Assembly (NCBI RefSeq): GCF_000585995.1
Contig: NZ_CP007410.1
Span: 1,143,430 to 1,207,429, forward strand
Origin: Pseudomonas brassicacearum
Lineage (GTDB): Bacteria; Pseudomonadota; Gammaproteobacteria; Pseudomonadales; Pseudomonadaceae
Direction: 5' to 3'
Length of the DNA stretch: 64,000 bases
Of this stretch, positions 28,031 to 37,062 are shown one piece after another. Made by a program: the position numbers and the translations under genes. The notes under the pieces were generated by a model, which was not told the DNA's origin, did no database searches, and saw only the letters and a list, made by a program, of their open reading frames with translations. The stretch's first letter is position 1. Every line of letters starts with the position of its first letter.

Positions 28031-28254
28031 ACTTCATCAAGGGAGCGTTGTTTGTCCTCCTGATCATTGCCCTGGCGGTTGGGGCGTTCAATTTGGTTTT
28101 CGTGACGGTTGGCAACTACTTTGGACCGTTCTACGAAAGTGAGGCGGATCAGAGCCGTAACTTTGCAATCTGGTTGTTCGGTAATGCCGGGGTGGTGATC
28201 ATCGCGGCGGTGGTCGGCGTCCTCTGGAATCGCCGGCGCAACCCCCGGATTTAA
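28027..28254 (+). CDS. Small two-helix membrane protein, putative immunity partner of the Tae4-like effector
   Basis: A 75-residue protein with two hydrophobic helices (about residues 5-28 and 46-66) joined by a polar loop (GNYFGPFYESEADQSRNFA), then a basic tail (RRRNP). The start at 28027 overlaps the effector stop codon. Known Tai4 immunity proteins are soluble periplasmic proteins of about 110 residues, which this does not resemble. Immunity is inferred from gene order only. An accessory membrane protein is the alternative. Confidence 0.6.
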   Translation: MNFIKGALFVLLIIALAVGAFNLVFVTVGNYFGPFYESEADQSRNFAIWLFGNAGVVIIAAVVGVLWNRRRNPRI

Positions 28255-28312
28255 CAGCGGCCACAGCGTTGCAGAAACGTTTGGCGGGGGAGCTCTGAGG
28301 TCATCCTCCCCG

Positions 28313-28393
28313 GGCAAAGTGAAATTCGGATTCACCGGCAAGACGAACATCGGCGAAATCTCCAAGGTGATTTCCAACCACCTCCTGACCTGA
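28313..28393 (+). pseudogene. C-terminal remnant related to the 46-residue small protein at 48571-48711
   Basis: In frame, 26 codons ending in TGA read GKVKFGFTGKT..GEISKVISNHLLT. At the DNA level this is 68 of 81 bases identical to 48631-48711, with several silent changes that indicate past coding in this frame. No start codon with a ribosome site and no matching N-terminal part is found upstream, so it looks like a decayed copy. Confidence 0.5.
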
Positions 28394-28396
28394 TTT

Positions 28397-28431
28397 TTTA
28401 TAGCGGGCACAGACTCTGTGCCCGCTATAAA
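28397..28431. other. Long perfect hairpin after the effector module
   Basis: TTTATAGCGGGCACAGA and its inverse form a stem of about 17 bp with a one-base loop, starting four bases after the small-ORF remnant. There is no T run on the 3' side of either strand, so it is a hairpin of uncertain terminator function. Confidence 0.6.
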
Positions 28432-28436
28432 TCCCC

Positions 28437-28526
28437 TGTGGGAGTGAGCTTGCTCGCGATGACGGCGGTACATTCAACCTCGCCGGCCCAGGTACACCGC
28501 TATCGCGAGCAAACTCGCTCCCACAG
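28437..28526. repeat. Inverted pair of GTGGGAG-type REP elements
   Basis: GTGGGAGTGAGCTTGCTCGCGAT and its inverse (one arm with a variant AACTCGC) lie between the effector module and the sugar-acid-type cluster. Confidence 0.87.
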
Positions 28527-28609
28527 GGTTTTCTAGCCCTCAGCTCTATCTTTTATCCCTTCAAGTGATCATCCCCTCCCGTGATAAGTGGTCTCACTTT
28601 TTTGTCTCG

Positions 28610-28757
28610 TGGTATGACGACATCTGAAAATCCCTCACGCAAAAATAACCTCTTCTTTCAAGCGGATCTCATTAAAGCGCATATTTTATTGAATTTCAGG
28701 GTTGACAGTGCGCCAGGAACGTCCGAATAATCCGCTACGTTGTATGACGACATACAA
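28610..28757 (+). promoter_or_regulatory. Promoter with two GTATGACGACAT operators before the enolase-superfamily gene
   Basis: A promoter TTGACA (28702-28707) with AATAAT 18 bases later (28726-28731) is followed by the perfect palindrome TTGTATGACGACATACAA-like site at 28740-28757 near the expected +1. A second copy, TGGTATGACGACATCT, lies at 28610-28625. The shared 11-base core TATGACGACAT and dyad shape fit FadR/GntR-family operators. Two such regulators are encoded at 36223-37776. Assignment is inference. Confidence 0.6.
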
Positions 28758-28787
28758 ATAAACAATAACAACTTGGTGCTCCTCCCT

Positions 28788-29942
28788 ATGAGAATCACAG
28801 GCGTTCACGTCGAAGTCTTTTCCACCCCTTCGCGCCGCGCTCAGGACAGTGCCGGCCATGCCCATCCAGGCGATGAGGTCATGATCAAGATGGCCTTGCT
28901 GCGCATCGGCTGCGACGATGGCAGCGAGGGTTATGCCTTCGGTCCGCCTGAGTTGATTCGTCCGCACATCATCGAATCCTTCGTGCGCAAGGTGCTGATT
29001 GGCCGCGACCCGATGGATCGCGAAAGCATCTGGCAAGACCTGGCGCACTGGCAGCGCGGCAGTGCCGGGCAGTTCACCGACCGGGCGTTGGCGCTGGTGG
29101 AGCAAGCCCTGTGGGACCTGGCCGGGCGCAAGCTCCAGTTGCCCGTGCACAAGTTGATTGGCGGCTACCGGGATAAGGTCCCGGCCTACGGTTCCACAAT
29201 GTGCGGCGACGATTTGCCGGGCGGCCTGTCCACGCCGGATGAGTACGCCCAGTTCGCCGAAAAACTGGTCCAGCGCGGCTACAAGGCCATCAAGTTGCAC
29301 ACCTGGATGCCGCCGATTTCCTTCGCACCGAATCCGCAAATGGACATCCAAGCCTGCGCTGCCGTGCGTGAGGCGGTGGGGCCGGACATCGCGCTGATGC
29401 TCGACGGTTACCACTGGTACAGCCGCATGGATGCGCTGACTATTGGCAAGGCGCTGCAGACGCTGAATTTCGCCTGGTTCGAAGAGCCGATGATGGAAGA
29501 TTCGGCGGAGTCCTATGCCTGGCTGGCGGCCAACCTGGACATCCCGGTGCTGGGCCCGGAAAGCATCGCCGGCAAGTTTCACAGCCGCGCCAGTTGGGTC
29601 ACCCAGAAGTCCTGTGACATCCTGCGCGCGGGCGTGGCCGGGGTCGGTGGCATCGGGCCGTGCCTGAAGGTGGCGCACCTGGCCGAGTCGTTCGGCATGG
29701 ATTGCGAAGTGCACGGCAATGGCGCGGCGAACCTGGCGGTGGTCGGTGCCATCAGCAACTGCCGCTGGTACGAGCGCGGCCTGTTGCACCCATTCCTCGA
29801 CTATGAAGACATCCCTGCACACCTCAACAGCATCGTCGACCCGATGGATACCGACGGTTTTGTGCACTTGTCTGATCGGCCCGGGTTGGGCGAGGACATC
29901 AACTTCGCGTATATCGAGGCCAACACCGTGTCCCGACATTGA
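28788..29942 (+). CDS. Mandelate racemase/muconate-lactonising (enolase-superfamily) enzyme, probable sugar-acid dehydratase
   Basis: A 384-residue enolase-superfamily protein. An N-terminal capping domain is followed by the barrel with a KxH in YKAIKLHTW, metal ligands Asp in MLDGYHWYS, Glu in WFEEPM and Glu in LGPES, and a C-terminal His in EVHGNGAANLAV. Most relatives dehydrate or isomerise sugar acids, but the KxH variation and context do not fix the substrate. The ATG at 28788 (MRITGVHVEVF) is family-like. The frame is open upstream to 28740, through the operator. It is the first gene of a transporter-containing cluster. Confidence 0.85.
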   Translation: MRITGVHVEVFSTPSRRAQDSAGHAHPGDEVMIKMALLRIGCDDGSEGYAFGPPELIRPHIIESFVRKVLIGRDPMDRESIWQDLAHWQRGSAGQFTDRALALVEQALWDLAGRKLQLPVHKLIGGYRDKVPAYGSTMCGDDLPGGLSTPDEYAQFAEKLVQRGYKAIKLHTWMPPISFAPNPQMDIQACAAVREAVGPDIALMLDGYHWYSRMDALTIGKALQTLNFAWFEEPMMEDSAESYAWLAANLDIPVLGPESIAGKFHSRASWVTQKSCDILRAGVAGVGGIGPCLKVAHLAESFGMDCEVHGNGAANLAVVGAISNCRWYERGLLHPFLDYEDIPAHLNSIVDPMDTDGFVHLSDRPGLGEDINFAYIEANTVSRH

Positions 29943-30013
29943 TCGTGCGCCACGTCCCAGGCCCATAGCGGCCCGGGCGACAAGTCTTTATAAATATAAG
30001 AAAGGACTGAACC

Positions 30014-31635
30014 ATGAATCTCTGGCCCAAGCGCCTGACCCGGCTGCTGTGTGTCACCATGGCCCTGTGCGCAGTGCAGGTGCCCGTCAGCCTGGCCCAA
30101 GGCGAAACGCCCCCGATCAATTGGTGGTGGGCATGAGCATGATCAACCTGCTGTCCCTGGATCCCGCTGCGGCGACGGGCCTGGAGGTGGCCGAAGTCAA
30201 CGCCAACGTCTATGACATGCTCCTTGAGCAGGACGCGGCGCAGCCGGACACGCTGATTCCGGCCCTGGCGAAAACCTGGGAGATCAGCCCCGATCGCATG
30301 CGCCTGACCTTCCAGTTGCGCGATGACGTGCGTTTTCACTCCGGCACACCGCTCACCGCGCAGGACGTCGCCTGGTCGTTGCAGCGGGTGGTCACCCTCA
30401 ACCGTGCCCTGGCCTCCACTTGGAAAGCCTACGGTTTCACCGCCGACAACGTCGTCAAGCTGATGCGAGCCGAAGGGCCGCACACCTTTGTCATGGAACT
30501 GCCGCGCAGCACCGATCCGATGCTGGTGCTCAACACCCTGGCGACCTCACCCAGCGCCTTCATCATTGATCGCAGCGTCGCCTTGCAGCATCAGGTCGGC
30601 GATGACCAGGGCGCGGCCTGGCTGGCGACGCACACGGCCGGCTCCGGCGCTTTCAAGCTCGACATCTGGCGCGCCAACGACGTGATCCTGATGAGTCGCA
30701 ATGACGATTATTGGCGTGGCGCGGCGAAGTTGCGCCGGGTGATTATGCGCAACATGACCGAGTCCCAAGCGCTGCGGCTGATGGTCGAACGCGGTGACCT
30801 GGACGTCGCCCGGGGCATGGCGGCCACTGACATCAAGGCGTTGGGAGCGGTCGATGAGGTGCGCATCCAGAGCATCGCCCGGGGCACGCTGTACTACGTG
30901 GCGATGAGCATGCAACAGCCGTTGTTCCAGGACATTCGCGTGCGCCAGGCCATTCGCCTGTTGATCGACTACCAGGGCATCAACGATGTGGTGATGCCGC
31001 ACTACGGCGTGATCAATCAGCGGCCATTGCAATTGGGACTGCCGGCACGCCTGGAAGACCCGGGCTATCGCCTGGACGTGGCCGAGGCCAAGCGTCTGTT
31101 GGCGGCGGCCGGTCACGCCGATGGCTTCAAAGTGACCATCCGTTCGTTGACCGATCCACCGTTCATTAATATCGCCACCAGCCTGCAAGCGACGCTGGCC
31201 CAGGCGGGGATCCAGGCAACGATCATCACCGGCACCGGCAACCAGATCTACGGGGCGATGCGCGACCGTCAGTTTGACATCCTCGTCGGGCGCGGCGGTG
31301 GCGGGGCGGAGCGCCATCCCCATTCGAGCCTGCGCGCCCTGGTGTACAACCCGGACAACCGCACCGAAGCCAAGCTGAGCAACTTCCAGGGCTGGCGCAC
31401 TTCGTTCTTCGATCCGCAGCTCAATCAGTTGATCGAGCAGGCCGAGCGCGAGCGTGACCCTGGGCGCCAGCGCGAAATCTATGCGCAGATCCAGACCCTC
31501 TACGACCAACAGGCCGGGGCGATCATGCCGGTCTCACAGATGGTGGACGAAGTGGTGATCCATGCGGATGTGCGCAACTACATCGGCCACACCGCCGCCA
31601 CCACGCGTCTTCGGGACGTCTACAAGCAGCGCTGA
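30014..31635 (+). pseudogene. ABC transporter solute-binding protein, peptide/opine family, with a frameshift
   Basis: An ATG at 30014 with AAGGA upstream starts a signal peptide (ending near VSLA-QGETPP), but that frame stops at about 30135. The mature protein (NLLSLDPAAATGLEVAEVNANVYDMLLEQ to the end at 31635) is in another frame. One extra C in the C5 run at 30110-30114 would join them into a protein of about 540 residues. The family (SBP_bac_5) binds peptides, opines or oligosaccharides for the Dpp-like permease next door. Either a real inactivating mutation or a sequencing error. Confidence 0.75.
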
Positions 31636-31669
31636 AATCGACGGCCGCACGGCCAAGGCAGGAATGAAC

Positions 31670-32707
31670 ATGTCGACTGCATCCTTTTCAATCTGGACCA
31701 CCCGGGCCGCTTCGGCGACCCGGCGCGGCGGCTCGGTGGCGGTGACGCTGCTGGGGTTGCTGCTACTGACCTTTTTCATCGGGCGAGTGATGCCCCTGGA
31801 TCCGGTGCTGGCCATCGTCGGCCCGGACGCCGACGCCTCGGCCTACGCCCAGGTGTACAAAGAGCTGGGCCTGGACAAGCCGTTGTGGACCCAGTTCGCG
31901 ATCTACCTCGGCGACTTGCTCCACGGCGACTTCGGCATGGCCTTGTTGACCGGCAACCCGGTCATCACCGACATCGCCCGGGTCTTCCCGGCGACGTTGG
32001 AACTGGCGACCCTGGCCATTCTGTTCGGCGTGTTGGCGGGCTTGCCGCTGGGTGTCTACGCCGCGACCCACCAGGGGCGTGCCGGTGACCATGTCGCGCG
32101 GCTGATCACGCTGTTCGGTTATTCCACGCCGATTTTCTGGATCGGCATGATGGCCTTCCTGGTGTTCTACGCCTGGCTGGGTTGGGCTGGCGGCGTCGGG
32201 CGCATCGGCCTGGCCTATGACGGGCTGATCCCGAAACACACAGGATTGTTGTTGATCGATACCGCCTGGTCCGGCGACTGGGAGGCCTTTCGCAGCGCAC
32301 TGCGGCACATCCTGCTGCCGGCGGTGATCCTCAGCTTCAACTCGGTCGCCTACATCAGCCGCATGACTCGCAGCTTCATGCTCGAGCAACTGTCCCAGGA
32401 GTACATCATCACCGCCCGGGTCAAGGGCTTGTCCCAACGGCGGATCGTCTGGGGTCATGCCTTCGGCAACATTCGCGTGCAGTTGTTGACCATCGTCGCC
32501 CTGGCTTATGGCGGCCTGCTGGAAGGTGCGGTGCTGATCGAAACCGTGTTCGCCTGGCCGGGCTTCGGCCAGTACCTGACCAGCAGTTTGCTGCTCGGTG
32601 ACATGAATGCGGTGATGGCCTGCGTGCTGCTGATCGGCCTCATCTTCGTGACGCTGAACCTGATCAGCGACGCGCTGTACAAGATCTTCGACCCGAGGAC
32701 TCGCTAA
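31670..32707 (+). CDS. ABC transporter permease, DppB-like
   Basis: A 345-residue permease of the dipeptide/oligopeptide class with about six helices. Signature features are ELGLDKPLWTQFAIYLGDLLHGDFG near residues 64-88 and the coupling loop EYIITARVKGLSQRRIVWGHAFGN. The ATG at 31670 has AGGA six bases upstream. An ATG at 31664 is the alternative. The stop overlaps the next start (TAATG), so the two permeases are co-translated. Confidence 0.9.
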   Translation: MSTASFSIWTTRAASATRRGGSVAVTLLGLLLLTFFIGRVMPLDPVLAIVGPDADASAYAQVYKELGLDKPLWTQFAIYLGDLLHGDFGMALLTGNPVITDIARVFPATLELATLAILFGVLAGLPLGVYAATHQGRAGDHVARLITLFGYSTPIFWIGMMAFLVFYAWLGWAGGVGRIGLAYDGLIPKHTGLLLIDTAWSGDWEAFRSALRHILLPAVILSFNSVAYISRMTRSFMLEQLSQEYIITARVKGLSQRRIVWGHAFGNIRVQLLTIVALAYGGLLEGAVLIETVFAWPGFGQYLTSSLLLGDMNAVMACVLLIGLIFVTLNLISDALYKIFDPRTR

Positions 32708-33615
32708 TGAACCTGCCCCTTGCTTCCAGCGCCGCCGGCAGTGCCGCGCTGCCCGCTTCGAGTACGGCAGCGCTGGTCGCCAGCACCGTGCGCCTGCTGC
32801 GATTCTTGCTGCGCAACCCGATGACTTTCGCCGGCCTGATCGTCGTTTCGACGCTGATCCTGGTTGCGGTCTTCGCGCCGTGGATTGCCGGCCACGACCC
32901 ATTGCTGCAAAACCTCGCCGGGGCGTTGCAGGCCCCCAGCGGCGCGCACTGGTTCGGCACGGACGAATACGGCCGTGATGTCTTCGCCCGGTTGGTGTAC
33001 GGCTCACGCATCACCCTGTACATCGTCTTGCTGGTGACGGTGATCGTCGGCCCCATCGGCCTGTTGGTCGGCACGGTTTCCGGCTACTTCGGCGGTTGGG
33101 TCGACAGCCTGTTCATGCGCATCACCGACATCTTCATCTCGTTCCCCAGCCTGGTGTTGGCGCTGGCGTTCATCGCCGCCCTCGGCCCGGGATTGGAGCA
33201 TGCGGTAATCGCCATCGCACTGACGGCCTGGCCGCCGATTGCGCGTCTGGCGCGGGCCGAAACACTGCCGCTGCGCAACGCGGACTTCGTCGTCGCGGTG
33301 CAGCTGCAGGGCGCGTCGAGTACCCGCGTGATCCTGCGCCACATCATCCCGATGTGCCTGTCGTCGGTGATCATCCGCCTGACCATGAACATGGCGAGCA
33401 TCATCCTCACCGCCGCCGCCCTGGGCTTTCTCGGCTTGGGCGCCCAGGCACCGCTGCCGGAGTGGGGCGCGATGATCTCCACCGGGCGGCGCTACATGCT
33501 CGAAAGCTGGTGGCTGGTGGCGGCGCCCGGTGCGGCGATCATGCTGGTCAGCCTGGCCTTCAACCTGTTGGGCGACGGCTTGCGCGACGTCCTCGACCCA
33601 CGCAGCCAATCCTGA
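32707..33615 (+). CDS. ABC transporter permease, DppC-like
   Basis: A 302-residue permease with an N-terminal helix (LRNPMTFAGLIVVSTLILVAVFAPW), the typical HWFGTDEYGRDVFARLVYGSRITL segment near residues 80-103, and the EAA-type loop near LQGASSTRVILRHIIPM. It forms the translocation channel with the preceding DppB-like protein. It overlaps that gene by one base and lies 10 bases before the ATPase gene. Confidence 0.92.
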   Translation: MNLPLASSAAGSAALPASSTAALVASTVRLLRFLLRNPMTFAGLIVVSTLILVAVFAPWIAGHDPLLQNLAGALQAPSGAHWFGTDEYGRDVFARLVYGSRITLYIVLLVTVIVGPIGLLVGTVSGYFGGWVDSLFMRITDIFISFPSLVLALAFIAALGPGLEHAVIAIALTAWPPIARLARAETLPLRNADFVVAVQLQGASSTRVILRHIIPMCLSSVIIRLTMNMASIILTAAALGFLGLGAQAPLPEWGAMISTGRRYMLESWWLVAAPGAAIMLVSLAFNLLGDGLRDVLDPRSQS

Positions 33616-33625
33616 GGAACAGCCC

Positions 33626-34465
33626 ATGACTGAGATAAAACTTGCCGTGCAGGACTTGTGTGTGGAGTTCCGCAACGCCGGCAAAACCTCGTTGGCGGTG
33701 CGTGACGTGTCGTTCACCCTGGGCCGGGAAAAGCTCGCCATCGTCGGTGAGTCCGGTTCGGGCAAATCCACCGTTGGCCGCAGTCTTCTGCGCCTGCATC
33801 CGCCGACGGCGCGGGTCACCGCCAAGACCTTGCGCTTCGCCGATATCGACCTGCTGGCCGCCAGCGAAAAGCAGATCCAGGCGATTCGCGGTGCGCGCAT
33901 GTCGATGATCATGCAAGACCCCAAGTACTCGTTGAACCCGGTGGTGCGGGTCGGCGAACAAATCGCCGAGGCGTACCTGGCCCACCACAAGGTGCCCCAT
34001 CGCGAAGCCCGTGAGCGGGCCTTGGACATGCTCGCCAAGGTGCATATCCGCGACCCACGGCGGGTCTACGATTTGTACCCGCATGAGGTCTCCGGCGGCA
34101 TGGGCCAGCGGATCATGATCGCCATGATGGTGATCACCGATCCCCAGGTGATCATCGCCGACGAGCCCACTTCGGCGCTGGACGTGTCGGTGCGCCGCCA
34201 GGTGCTCAATGTGCTGGAGGAGTTGGTCAGCGAACGTGACCTGGGGCTGATTTTCATCAGCCACGACCTGAACCTGGTGCGGAGTTTCTGCGACCGCGTG
34301 CTGGTGATGTACGCCGGCCGCGTGGTCGAGTCGATTGCCGCCGCCGACCTCGACCAAGCCACCCATCCGTACACCCGTGGCCTGCTGGCCGCACTGCCCA
34401 GCCTGGACCATCCACGCGCCACGCTGCCGGTGTTGCAGCGTGACCCACTCTGGTTGAACGCTTGA
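33626..34465 (+). CDS. ABC transporter ATP-binding protein, DppD-like
   Basis: A 279-residue ATPase. Walker A GESGSGKST near residues 43-51, signature VSGGMGQR, Walker B VIIADEPTSALD, and the switch His in IFISHDLN. It is shorter than usual DppD because the C-terminal oligopeptide-type extension with its cysteine cluster is nearly absent (it ends at LQRDPLWLNA). The ATG at 33626 follows TGAGGA. The downstream ATPase gene starts 10 bases later. Confidence 0.9.
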   Translation: MTEIKLAVQDLCVEFRNAGKTSLAVRDVSFTLGREKLAIVGESGSGKSTVGRSLLRLHPPTARVTAKTLRFADIDLLAASEKQIQAIRGARMSMIMQDPKYSLNPVVRVGEQIAEAYLAHHKVPHREARERALDMLAKVHIRDPRRVYDLYPHEVSGGMGQRIMIAMMVITDPQVIIADEPTSALDVSVRRQVLNVLEELVSERDLGLIFISHDLNLVRSFCDRVLVMYAGRVVESIAAADLDQATHPYTRGLLAALPSLDHPRATLPVLQRDPLWLNA

Positions 34466-34475
34466 GGAGCCTGTC

Positions 34476-35243
34476 ATGAGCATGATTGAAATCGCCGGCC
34501 TGAACCTCAGTTTTGGCACCGGCGCATCACTGAACGCGGTACTGCACGATGTCGATTTGAGCGTGGCCGAAGGCGAGGCCTTTGGCTTGGTGGGGGAGTC
34601 CGGCTCGGGCAAGACCACCGTGCTGCGTTGCCTGGCCGGGCAGTACCAGCATTGGAGCGGACAACTGCAAGTCGCCGGCCAGGCCGTGACGCGCAACCTG
34701 CCGCTGAACCACTACCGCACGGTGCAGATGGTGTTCCAGGACCCGTATGCGTCGTTGCATCCGCGCTACACCGTCGATGCCGCGCTGCAAGAACCGTTGC
34801 GCATCCACGGCATCGACGGACGCGCGCAGAAGGTCAGCGAGATCCTGCGCAAGGTCGGCTTGAACGACAGCTTTCGTTTTCGTTATCCGCACCAGTTGTC
34901 CGGTGGCCAGCGCCAACGGGTGGCGATTGCCCGCGCGCTGATCCTGCGGCCCCGAGTGCTGTTGCTGGACGAGCCGACCTCGGCGCTGGATGTCTCGGTG
35001 CAGGCGGAAATCCTCAATCTGCTGGCCGACCTGCGCCGGCAGGAAGGACTGACCTACCTGATGGTCACCCATGATCTGGCGGTGGTGGCGCATTTGTGCG
35101 GTCGGTTGGCGGTGATGCAACAGGGCAGGGTGGTGGAGACGCTCGACAGTCAGCTTCTGGCGAACGACGGTGCCACTCACGCGTATACCCGTTTGTTGGT
35201 GCAAGCCAGCCGCGACATACAGCGCGTGCCCATCGCTGTTTGA
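34476..35243 (+). CDS. ABC transporter ATP-binding protein, DppF-like
   Basis: A 255-residue ATPase. Walker A GESGSGKTT near residues 39-47, Q-loop VQMVFQDPYASLHPR, signature LSGGQRQR, Walker B VLLLDEPTSALD. It is the second ATPase of the five-component importer. GAGGAG precedes the ATG at 34476. A second ATG is two codons later. The following 132-bp gap before the porin gene shows no clear terminator. Confidence 0.92.
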   Translation: MSMIEIAGLNLSFGTGASLNAVLHDVDLSVAEGEAFGLVGESGSGKTTVLRCLAGQYQHWSGQLQVAGQAVTRNLPLNHYRTVQMVFQDPYASLHPRYTVDAALQEPLRIHGIDGRAQKVSEILRKVGLNDSFRFRYPHQLSGGQRQRVAIARALILRPRVLLLDEPTSALDVSVQAEILNLLADLRRQEGLTYLMVTHDLAVVAHLCGRLAVMQQGRVVETLDSQLLANDGATHAYTRLLVQASRDIQRVPIAV

Positions 35244-35375
35244 GTTTCTATTAATCAGTTGTACTTGTTTTAACCCGTAAAAAGCGTTGAAGCCCAGGTA
35301 TCAATGCCGCGCACGCGCTCGCCTGTGATTTAGCGTCTGCCCTAACTAACCTTTCAACCAACAAGAATAAAAAAC

Positions 35376-36098
35376 ATGAAAAAGACACTCGCAGTACTTT
35401 CGTTTGCTTCGCTGTTCACTTCGCTTATTGCACAAGCCGATACCGGTTATATCAACGTGCGCCACCAATATGCGGAACAATCGCGCATGCACGCCGACCG
35501 CGCCAAGTTCGGCATGCGCCTGGACAACGGCATAGGCCTGGAAGGTGAACTCAAATACAAGACCGCCGGGGATCGTGAAGACGTCGCCTTCGACAACACC
35601 GTCGGCAGCGGCCATGAATTTACCGTCAACTACCAGCACAAGATCGATGACCGCTGGACGCTGACACCGTCGTTCGCCATGGAAAGCGACGAGGAGTCCA
35701 CCACCTACAAACTGGGCATGCGCCTGGGCTACAAGATCACCAAGGAGCTGAGCATCGCCGGTCGCTACCGTTACGATTCATCCAAGCTGGATCGCGACCA
35801 GATCGACCGTGACGTGCCGGACAACGGCCAGGACGATCAGAAGATCAATCGCTACGACGTCTACGTCAACTACGCGAACCAGGGGCCGTGGGCCTATGAG
35901 TATCAACTGACCTACTTCGATGCCAATTACATTCGTTATAACGGCGGCACCGACGACTATGAACAGAATGCCGTGGTCAAGTACAAGTGGGACAAGCGCT
36001 GGGCGCCGTTCTTTGAAGTAGGGGATATCAAAGTCAATTCCGTCGACAATGATCGCCAACTGCGCCTGCGGGTCGGTATTCAATACAACTTTTTCTAA
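35376..36098 (+). CDS. KdgM-family oligogalacturonate-type outer membrane porin
   Basis: A 240-residue beta-barrel protein. Signal peptide of about 21 residues (SLIAQA-DTGYINV). The mature start GYINVRHQYAEQSRMHADRAKFGMRL and the final Phe (QYNFF) are typical of KdgM/NanC-type small porins. These 12-stranded porins admit acidic oligosaccharides such as oligogalacturonides. Placed after the ABC genes, it suggests the cluster takes up an acidic plant- or bacterium-derived oligosaccharide. Specificity is inferred. Confidence 0.88.
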   Translation: MKKTLAVLSFASLFTSLIAQADTGYINVRHQYAEQSRMHADRAKFGMRLDNGIGLEGELKYKTAGDREDVAFDNTVGSGHEFTVNYQHKIDDRWTLTPSFAMESDEESTTYKLGMRLGYKITKELSIAGRYRYDSSKLDRDQIDRDVPDNGQDDQKINRYDVYVNYANQGPWAYEYQLTYFDANYIRYNGGTDDYEQNAVVKYKWDKRWAPFFEVGDIKVNSVDNDRQLRLRVGIQYNFF

Positions 36099-36123
36099 GT
36101 TGTTGAAGCACCGGGATCAACTT

Positions 36124-36212
36124 GTGGGAGCGAGCTTGCTCGCGATAGCGGCGGATCAGTCAACATTAATGCGGCTGATACACCGCCATCGCGAGCAAGC
36201 TCGCTCCCACAG
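36124..36212. repeat. Inverted pair of GTGGGAG-type REP elements
   Basis: GTGGGAGCGAGCTTGCTCGCGAT and its inverse, between the convergent porin and GntR-type regulator genes. Confidence 0.9.
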
Positions 36213-36222
36213 GGGGTAGGGA

Positions 36223-36966
36223 TTACTCGTTGTAGAACGCCTGGCGCTGTTGCGTTTCACGCAGGCGCATGCGGCTATTGCTCAAATGCAGGTACATGGC
36301 CGCCCGCGCCGCATCGACATTGCCGCTGGCGATGGCGTCGAAGATCTGCTGGTGTTCGGCGTTGATCCCTTGCAGGTAAGCACTGCGATCACTTTGCCCG
36401 GAGTAGGCGGAGTTCATGCGGGTACGCGGGATCAGCTTCGTGCCCAGGTGCTTCATGATGTCGATCAGGTAGTAATTACCGGCCGCCTTGGCGATTTTCA
36501 GATGGAACTGGAAATCGGCATTGATGGTGGTGCCGGACTTTTCCGGCCCTTGCAGCAACGCCTCCAACGCCTGGGCCAGTTCGGCCAGGGCTTCGGGCGT
36601 TGCACGTTCGGCGGCCATGCCAGCGGCCTGGACTTCCAGGCTCAAGCGAAACTCCAGCAGGCTGAGCACATCCGACAACGTGGCAATCGTCGCCGGCCCG
36701 AGGGTAAAGCCCTCGGGGGCCGGCATGTCCAAAACAAAGGTGCCGACGCCATGCCGCGTCTCCACCAGCCCCGCCGCCTGCAAGCGCGACAGCGCCTCAC
36801 GCACCACCGACCGACTGACGCCTTCGGCCTCCATGATGTGCACTTCGGTGGGGAGCTTTTCGCCGCGCTTGAGAATGCCTTCGCGCATGCGCTGGGCAAA
36901 GCGGTCGACCAATGTTTCGGCGAGACGGCGCGGCTTGTTCAGTGGAGATAACGCTTGATCCGTCAT
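36223..36966 (-). CDS. FadR-subfamily GntR transcriptional regulator
   Basis: A 247-residue regulator. N-terminal winged HTH (about residues 14-78: LPTEVHIMEAEGVSRSVVREALSRLQAAGLVETRHGVGTFV) and a C-terminal all-helical FCD domain. The metal/ligand residues of FCD are visible as D and H in NADFQFHLKIA, H in AEHQQIFDAI and H in YLHLSNS. FCD regulators usually sense organic or sugar acids. It is divergent from a second FadR-type gene with 96 bp between. Likely regulates the neighbouring cluster. Confidence 0.9.
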   Translation of the reverse strand: MTDQALSPLNKPRRLAETLVDRFAQRMREGILKRGEKLPTEVHIMEAEGVSRSVVREALSRLQAAGLVETRHGVGTFVLDMPAPEGFTLGPATIATLSDVLSLLEFRLSLEVQAAGMAAERATPEALAELAQALEALLQGPEKSGTTINADFQFHLKIAKAAGNYYLIDIMKHLGTKLIPRTRMNSAYSGQSDRSAYLQGINAEHQQIFDAIASGNVDAARAAMYLHLSNSRMRLRETQQRQAFYNE

Positions 36967-36991
36967 CGGCTTGCTCTTGGGTGATCAGCGG

Positions 36992-37032
36992 GCATTATAG
37001 TGCGTTTCGCCGCGAGGTCGCGGCTATAATGC
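36992..37032. promoter_or_regulatory. Divergent promoters of the two FadR-type regulator genes
   Basis: The inverted repeat GCATTATAG (36992-37000) / CTATAATGC (37024-37032) places a perfect -10 box TATAAT on each strand, pointing at each gene. The -35 regions are weak. The dyad could also be an operator. Confidence 0.55.
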
Positions 37033-37062
37033 GCGATCGTCTGGCTTTTATGGATAGGTGCA

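Noticed and set aside
28397..28431. Hairpin considered as a rho-independent terminator
   Set aside because: Perfect stem but no T run on the 3' side of either strand. Listed as a hairpin only.
31763..33007. 414-codon open frame on the minus strand
   Set aside because: Antisense of the two permease genes. Composition is that of a shadow frame.
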